A stretch of 46,814 nucleotides of DNA. Origin: CAYOHY01 sp964403885. Its GTDB lineage: Bacteria; Actinomycetota; Coriobacteriia; Anaerosomatales; PHET01. The notes under the pieces were generated by a model, which saw only the letters and a list, made by a program, of their open reading frames with translations, did not search any database and was not told the origin of the DNA. Shown here one piece after another: positions 42,144 to 46,814 of this stretch; positions within the stretch are counted from its first letter, which is position 1, and each line of letters opens with the position of its first letter. The stretch covers positions 1-46,814 of the forward strand of contig CAYOHY010000012.1 in NCBI GenBank assembly GCA_964403885.1, in the 5' to 3' direction. The translations under genes were made by a program, and so were the position numbers.

Positions 42144-45002
42144 ATGCCTGAGGACGTCAAGGAGTGTACGGATAACAGCTGCAACAGCCTCACGAGGCCT
42201 GAGGTCTTCGATGCACTGGAGACGGGCGACGGAGGGCTCTCCTCGGCCGAGGCCGCCGCGCGGCTTGAGCGCTACGGCCCCAACGAGATCCGTGAGATCA
42301 AGGGCCGTCCGCTCATCCTCAAGTTCCTCGAGAACTTCTACCACCTGTTCGCCATCATGCTGTGGGTGGGTGGCGCGATGGCGTTCATCGCCGGCATGCC
42401 GGAGCTGGGCTGGGCTATCTTCGCCGTCATCCTCATCAACGCCGTCTTCTCCTTCTGGCAGGAGTTCAGGGCGGAGAAGGCCACCGAGGCGCTGAAGAAG
42501 CTGATCCCCAGCAAGGCGCGCGTCATCAGAGACGGCAAGACCTGCGAGATCCTCGCCGTGGGCCTGGTTCCGGGCGACCTGATCGTGCTCGAGGAGGGCG
42601 ATGCGATCTCGGCAGACGCCCGCGTGATCGAGGAGTTCGAGCTCCGCACCAACAACGCGACGCTCACAGGGGAGTCGGAACCGGTCCGCAAGACCGCTGC
42701 GCCCCACGAAGACCCGCGGCTCACGCCCATCGAGATGCCCAACCTGGTGTTCGCGGGCACGTCCGTGGCGTACGGCGGCGGCAAGGCCGTGGTGTACGCG
42801 ACCGGCATGAACACCCAGTTTGGCAAGATCGCCGAGCTCACCCAAAGCGTGCACAGCGAACTGAGCCCGCTCCAAAAGGAGATGAGCAAGGTCACGCAGA
42901 CCGTCGCGATCATCGCGACCGTCATCGGCGTGAGCTTCTTCTTTCTGGGCTACTACTTTGGTGGCCTGACGCTCATCCAGGGGTTCATCTTCTCGCTGGG
43001 CATCATCGTCGCGCTCGTGCCGGAGGGGCTCTTGCCCACGGTCACGCTGTCGCTCGCGATGGGGGTCCAGCGCATGGCCGGCCGCCATGCGCTCATCAAG
43101 AAGCTCTCGAGCGTTGAGACGCTGGGGTGCACCACCGTCATCTGTACCGACAAGACCGGCACGCTCACCAAGAACGAGATGACGGTTCGAGACGTCTGGG
43201 TGGACGGTGAGCACCTGCAGGTATCCGGTGCAGGGTACGAGCCCACCGGCGAGGTGGAGTCGAACGGCGCCAAGCTCACCCAGAGGCAGCGCGAGTCGCT
43301 CGAGGTCCTGGTTCGCGCGGCCGCTCTGTGCAACAACGCGCGACTGGTGCCGCCCGGCGACGAACCCGGCGACTCGTGGACCGTACTGGGAGACCCCACA
43401 GAGGGCGCCCTGCTCGTCGCCGCGAAGAAGGCCGGATTCGAGCTCGAGGATGAGCTCGGGCGCGCTCGCAGGGTCTTCGAGCTGCCGTTCGACTCGGTGC
43501 GCAAGCGCATGACCACCGTGCACATGGACCACCGATTCGGGCGTATCGGCTACGTGAAGGGCGCGCCGCGCGAGGTTCTCGAGCTGTGCACGCAGGTGGC
43601 CACGAGCAACGGCGTCGTGGCCATGGACGACGCCACGCGCGAGCGGGTCATGGCGCAAAACGACGCCTTCGCCCGTGATGGGCTGCGCGTGCTCGCGATG
43701 GCGTATCGGCCCATCGAGAAGCACGAGAAGGAGTTCTCGCCGGACAAGACGGAGCGGGACTTGGTCTTCGTGGGCCTCATGGCGATGATGGATCCGCCAC
43801 GCGAGGAGGTCGCCCGCGCCGTCGAGGAGTGCCACACGGCGGGCATCCGCATCATCATGATCACCGGCGACTACGGGCTGACCGCCGAGTCGATCGCGCG
43901 CAGGATCGGCATCGTGTCCGGCGACGCGCTGATCGTGACGGGCAACGACCTCAACGCGATGAGCGATGAGCAGCTGGGCGAGGTGCTCTCGGGGCAAGAC
44001 GTCTTGTTCGCGCGCGTCGCCCCCGAGCACAAGATGCGCATCGCGCAGGCGCTCAAGCGACTCGACCACGTGGTGGCCATGACCGGCGACGGCGTCAACG
44101 ATGCGCCCGCGCTCAAGGTCGCCGACATCGGCGTCGCGATGGGGATCGCAGGCACCGACGTGGCCAAGGAAGCCGCGGACATGATCCTCACCGATGACAA
44201 CTTCGCGTCGATCGTGAACGCGATCGAAGAGGGGCGCGCGGTCTACGACAACATCCGACGCTTCGTGGCCTACATCTTCACGAGCAACATGCCCGAGCTG
44301 ATCCCGTTCATCCTGTTCGTGTTGTTCGACATCCCGCTCGCGCTCACCGTCATGCAGATCCTCGCGATCGACCTGGGCACCGACATGCTGCCCGCGCTCG
44401 CCCTGGGCACCGAGCGGCCCGAGCCCGGCATCATGACCCGCCCGCCGCGACCCAGAAACGAGCGGCTGCTCAATACGAACCTGCTCCTGCGATCGATGGT
44501 GTGGTTGGGCATGATCCAGTCGACCGCGACGATGCTCGCGTTCTTCTGGCTGTACTACCGCTACGGCTGGCGGCCGGGGATGGCGCTCGCTGCGAGCGGG
44601 ACGATCTACGTGCTCGCCACCACCATGAACCATGGTGCCGTGGTGACCACGCAGATAGGCAACGGCTTCGCGCAGCGCACCAACCGCGAGTCCGTCTTCA
44701 AGGTGGGCATCTTCAGCAACCGGTACCTGCTGTGGGGCATCCTCGCCGAGCTGTGCGTGTTCTCGATCCTCGTGTACGTCCAGCCGTTCCAGTCGATCTT
44801 CCACCACGCGCCGCTGGGCGTTGCGGAGTGGCTGTTCCTGCTGTGCCTGATACCCACCCTCTTCGTCGCCGATGAGATCCGGAAGTTCTTCGTACGCAGG
44901 TTCTTTCCGCTCAAACCGACAGGGACACGGAAGCACGACGAGGGGACAAACACAGTGCGGGAGGCTGCAGCGCAGCCCGCGGATGAGGGGAGCGTGTCGT
45001 GA
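42144..45002 (+). CDS. P2C-like (Na+/K+-ATPase-type) cation pump, cassette B
   Basis: A 952-residue P-type ATPase. TGES Glu 177, M4 PEGLL Glu 294, phospho-acceptor Asp 336, M5 TSNMPE with Ser 714, Asn 715 and Glu 718, and M6 IDLGTDMLPALALG with Asp 743 and Asp 747. The M6 segment is nearly that of animal Na+/K+-ATPase (IDLGTDMVPAISLA). M8 has QIGN with Gln 837 and Asn 840. The C-terminal tail (about 930-952) is charged. GGGAGGGGGG precedes the ATG, and the long open frame upstream overlaps the previous gene so is not used. The stop overlaps the next RCK gene (GTGA). Likely a Na+, K+ or H+ pump. Confidence 0.92.
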   Translation: MPEDVKECTDNSCNSLTRPEVFDALETGDGGLSSAEAAARLERYGPNEIREIKGRPLILKFLENFYHLFAIMLWVGGAMAFIAGMPELGWAIFAVILINAVFSFWQEFRAEKATEALKKLIPSKARVIRDGKTCEILAVGLVPGDLIVLEEGDAISADARVIEEFELRTNNATLTGESEPVRKTAAPHEDPRLTPIEMPNLVFAGTSVAYGGGKAVVYATGMNTQFGKIAELTQSVHSELSPLQKEMSKVTQTVAIIATVIGVSFFFLGYYFGGLTLIQGFIFSLGIIVALVPEGLLPTVTLSLAMGVQRMAGRHALIKKLSSVETLGCTTVICTDKTGTLTKNEMTVRDVWVDGEHLQVSGAGYEPTGEVESNGAKLTQRQRESLEVLVRAAALCNNARLVPPGDEPGDSWTVLGDPTEGALLVAAKKAGFELEDELGRARRVFELPFDSVRKRMTTVHMDHRFGRIGYVKGAPREVLELCTQVATSNGVVAMDDATRERVMAQNDAFARDGLRVLAMAYRPIEKHEKEFSPDKTERDLVFVGLMAMMDPPREEVARAVEECHTAGIRIIMITGDYGLTAESIARRIGIVSGDALIVTGNDLNAMSDEQLGEVLSGQDVLFARVAPEHKMRIAQALKRLDHVVAMTGDGVNDAPALKVADIGVAMGIAGTDVAKEAADMILTDDNFASIVNAIEEGRAVYDNIRRFVAYIFTSNMPELIPFILFVLFDIPLALTVMQILAIDLGTDMLPALALGTERPEPGIMTRPPRPRNERLLNTNLLLRSMVWLGMIQSTATMLAFFWLYYRYGWRPGMALAASGTIYVLATTMNHGAVVTTQIGNGFAQRTNRESVFKVGIFSNRYLLWGILAELCVFSILVYVQPFQSIFHHAPLGVAEWLFLLCLIPTLFVADEIRKFFVRRFFPLKPTGTRKHDEGTNTVREAAAQPADEGSVS

Positions 45003-45646
45003 AGGTCATCATCGGCGGATGCGGCAGGGTTGGCGCCTTGCTCGCGGCACGCCTCGACGTGCAGGGCCACCAAGTGGCGGTGATCGACAAGGATCCCGAC
45101 GCGTTGCGTCGCCTCACCCGCTCGTTCAAGGGCGAGACCGTGAAGGGCATGGTCTTTGATCGCGACGCCCTCACCAAGGCGGGGATCGACCGCGCCGACG
45201 CCTTCGTCGCCGTCACGAGTGGAGACAACTCCAACGTGGTCTCGGCCACGATCGCGCGAGACATCTACCGCGTGCCCAAGGTGGTCGCGCGCATCTTCGA
45301 CCCGCGCCGCGCGGAGATCTACCGGCGGCTGGGCATCCAGACGGTGAGCTCGGTGTCGTGGGCCGCGAACGAGATCTTGACGCTCGTGGAGCATCAGCAA
45401 CTGGTGCGCGACCTGTCGCTTGGTGGCGGAGAGGTGCAGCTGGTGAAGATATCAGTGCCTCCTCGTCTGATAGGGCGGACGATCGCCGACCTGACGATGA
45501 CCGGTGAGGCGCTGCCCTTCGCGGTCGTGCGCGCCGGCAGCTCGTTCATCCCGTCGTCGCACGAGACGCTGCGCGACGCCGACATCGTCGAGGTCGCCGT
45601 GGTCGCGACCGCGATGGACCGGTTCGAGAAGATGGTCGCCCCCTAG
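44999..45646 (+). CDS. RCK-domain (TrkA-like) protein, class a, cassette B
   Basis: A 215-residue protein starting with GTG inside the ATPase stop (GTGA), with GAGGGGAG upstream. RCK_N: GGCGRVG, VIDKDP, AVTSGDNSNVVSATIARD and DPRRAEIYRRLGI. RCK_C from about 140 (VQLVKISVPPRLIGRTIADLTM). It is the paralogue of the gene at 40756. Ten bases separate it from the class-b partner. Confidence 0.92.
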   Translation: MKVIIGGCGRVGALLAARLDVQGHQVAVIDKDPDALRRLTRSFKGETVKGMVFDRDALTKAGIDRADAFVAVTSGDNSNVVSATIARDIYRVPKVVARIFDPRRAEIYRRLGIQTVSSVSWAANEILTLVEHQQLVRDLSLGGGEVQLVKISVPPRLIGRTIADLTMTGEALPFAVVRAGSSFIPSSHETLRDADIVEVAVVATAMDRFEKMVAP

Positions 45647-45656
45647 GAGGTCGCAG

Positions 45657-46337
45657 ATGTACGTGGTCATCGTAGGTGGCGGCAAGACCGGCGCGCATCT
45701 GGCGCGGTTGCTCAACGAGCGCGGTCACCGCATCACGCTGGTCGAGCAGCAGCCGGAGCGCTGCGAGGTCCTCACGGAGATGCTGCCGCAGGTGCGCATC
45801 GTGTGCGGCGACGGAGACGAGCCCTACGTGCTCGACGGCACCGACCTGCGCACCGCTGACGCAGTGGTCGCGGCGACGGGCCACGACGAGGACAACCTCG
45901 TGGTGTGTTTGCTCTCAGAGATCGAGTACGAGGTCCCGCTCGCCATCGCGCGCATCAACAACCCGGCCAACGAGTGGCTGTTCACCGAGCACTTCGGCGT
46001 GGACATCCCGGTGTCGGGCACCAACGTGATGTTCTCGGTGATCGAATCGGAGGTGTCGCTGGGCGACATCGTGACGCTGCTCAAGCTGCGCGCCGACGAG
46101 ATGGCGATCGACGAGGTGATCCTCGCGCCGGACGCTTCGGCGGTGGGCAAGGCGATCGCCGAGCTCGCCTTGCCGGCGGATTCGCAGATCATGGTGCTCA
46201 TCCGCGACGGCAAGGTGGTGCCGCCGCGAGGCGACACCGTGTTGGCCGCAGGCGACGAGCTGCTGGTGCTGTGCAGGTGCGGCTCGGAGGACAATCTGCG
46301 CACCGCGTTCGGGGTTCGCTCGGAGCCCAAACCGTAG
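45657..46337 (+). CDS. RCK-domain (TrkA-like) protein, class b, cassette B
   Basis: A 226-residue protein with TAGGAGG 6 bases before the ATG. RCK_N: VGGGKTG, Glu at strand 2 (LVEQQPERC), ATGHDEDNLVV and NPANEWLFTEHFGVDIPVSG. RCK_C: AIDEVILAPDASAVGKAIAEL ending in GDELLVLCRCG. Paralogue of the gene at 41431. It is the last gene of the cassette block; the next gene is purL, 98 bases on. Confidence 0.92.
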   Translation: MYVVIVGGGKTGAHLARLLNERGHRITLVEQQPERCEVLTEMLPQVRIVCGDGDEPYVLDGTDLRTADAVVAATGHDEDNLVVCLLSEIEYEVPLAIARINNPANEWLFTEHFGVDIPVSGTNVMFSVIESEVSLGDIVTLLKLRADEMAIDEVILAPDASAVGKAIAELALPADSQIMVLIRDGKVVPPRGDTVLAAGDELLVLCRCGSEDNLRTAFGVRSEPKP

Positions 46338-46388
46338 GTTGCCTGTAGGGGTCGAGCGCGGGTGCCCCACGAGGCGCTCGCGCTCGGC

Positions 46389-46394
46389 TACAAT
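46389..46394 (+). promoter_or_regulatory. Candidate -10 element of purL
   Basis: TACAAT at 46389-46394 in the context GCTACAATG, like the purC promoter. No good -35 was found. It would place the start site about 35 bases before the purL ATG. Confidence 0.35.
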
Positions 46395-46435
46395 GGGCGC
46401 GTCGCGCCCGCCTCGTTTCTGAGGAGCTCTCACCT

Positions 46436-46814
46436 ATGACCGTGAACGACCTCACGCCCGAACTCGCCCCGCAACTCGCCGAGGAGCTCGGCCTCAAGCG
46501 TGACGAGTACCACAAGATCGTCGAGATCCTCGAGCGTGTTCCCACGGTCACGGAGCTCTACATGTACTCGCTCATGTGGAGCGAGCACTGCAGCTACAAG
46601 CACTCGCGCAAGCAGCTGCGCCAGTTCCCCACCGAGGGACCCGCGGTCTTGCAGGGGCCCGGCGAGAACGCCGGCGTCATCAGCGTGGGTGACGGCTGGG
46701 CCGTCGCCTTCAAGATGGAGAGCCACAACCACCCCAGCGCCATCGAGCCCTACCAGGGTGCGGCCACCGGCGTGGGCGGCATCATCCGCGACATCTTCAC
46801 GATGGGCGCCCGCC
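46436..46814 (+). CDS. purL: Phosphoribosylformylglycinamidine synthase subunit PurL (5' part)
   Basis: The first 126 codons of purL, cut by the window edge. Features: an N-terminal LGLKRDEYHKIVEILERVPT helix, MYSLMWSEHCSYKHS, VLQGPGENAGVISVGDGWAVAFK and MESHNHPSAIEPYQGAATGVGG, the ATP-binding and catalytic His region of the small-form PurL. GAGGAG is 9 bases upstream of the ATG. It works with PurS and PurQ, which are encoded at 28.8-29.8 kb. Confidence 0.96.
   Translation, partial: MTVNDLTPELAPQLAEELGLKRDEYHKIVEILERVPTVTELYMYSLMWSEHCSYKHSRKQLRQFPTEGPAVLQGPGENAGVISVGDGWAVAFKMESHNHPSAIEPYQGAATGVGGIIRDIFTMGAR

Noticed and set aside
42111..44936. A 941-codon open frame antisense to ATPase B
   Set aside because: Its translation is Arg/His/Gly-rich with no family motifs and mirrors the codon bias of the real gene; an antisense shadow.
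37952..45002. ATPases as KdpB
   Set aside because: KdpA/KdpC are absent, and the M4-M6 motifs are of the P2 type, not the P1A KdpB type.
40756..46337. RCK genes as parts of an ordinary Trk or Ktr potassium channel operon
   Set aside because: No TrkH/KtrB-type channel gene is in the window, and both RCK pairs are coupled to ATPases; a distant channel gene cannot be excluded.

Overview
The window is high-GC bacterial DNA, densely coding, with strong GAGGAG/AAGGAG ribosome sites, many GTG starts and short intergenic gaps. Actinomycetota is the best fit. The mix of genes (NifB/NifX-domain protein, TudS-related desulfidase, paired TrkA-type RCK proteins, purC-purS-purQ order, envelope proteins with no outer-membrane partner) would suit an environmental Coriobacteriia-type lineage, but that placement is inference from memory. 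No rRNA, tRNA, CRISPR array, insertion sequence or prophage was seen. No gene-free stretch exceeds about 300 bases.

Layout. 0.17-6.4 kb: a P2-type ATPase with a degenerate ion site, a dual-specificity-type phosphatase, a GIY-YIG-like protein, YjbQ, a parvulin isomerase, an isoprenylcysteine-methyltransferase-like membrane protein and a DUF2239 protein. 6.4-9.3 kb: two ACT-domain proteins, a helical protein coupled to a NifX-like protein, and a beta-carbonic anhydrase. 9.3-15.3 kb: a NarL-type two-component system followed by a MacA/MacB-type export operon that starts with a short coupled leader ORF and ends in a strong terminator. 15.5-24.8 kb: a large secreted NHL/Ig-like protein, an acyltransferase-3 membrane protein, small membrane proteins, a PIG-L-type hydrolase, a TudS-related protein, a secreted permuted NlpC/P60-like enzyme and a beta-propeller lipoprotein. 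24.9-27.1 kb: an OmpR/HisKA two-component pair. 27.2-30.2 kb: purine genes purC, purS and purQ interleaved with small membrane proteins. 30.2-37.8 kb: a tetratricopeptide protein, a complete secreted multicopper oxidase with fibronectin domains, and a second Ig-like exoprotein. 37.9-46.3 kb: two tandem cassettes, each a P-type ATPase followed by two RCK (TrkA-like) proteins. The window ends inside purL.

The most interesting region is 37.9-46.3 kb. Both ATPases carry the intramembrane motifs of Na+/K+-ATPase-type (P2C) pumps, and each is translationally coupled to a pair of nucleotide-binding RCK proteins of two distinct classes. RCK proteins normally gate TrkH/KtrB potassium channels, and no such channel subunit is present here. 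The simplest reading is a duplicated ATP-driven cation pump whose activity is gated by RCK sensors. This block also sits, together with the copper oxidase and the exoproteins, between purQ and purL, genes whose products form one enzyme complex.
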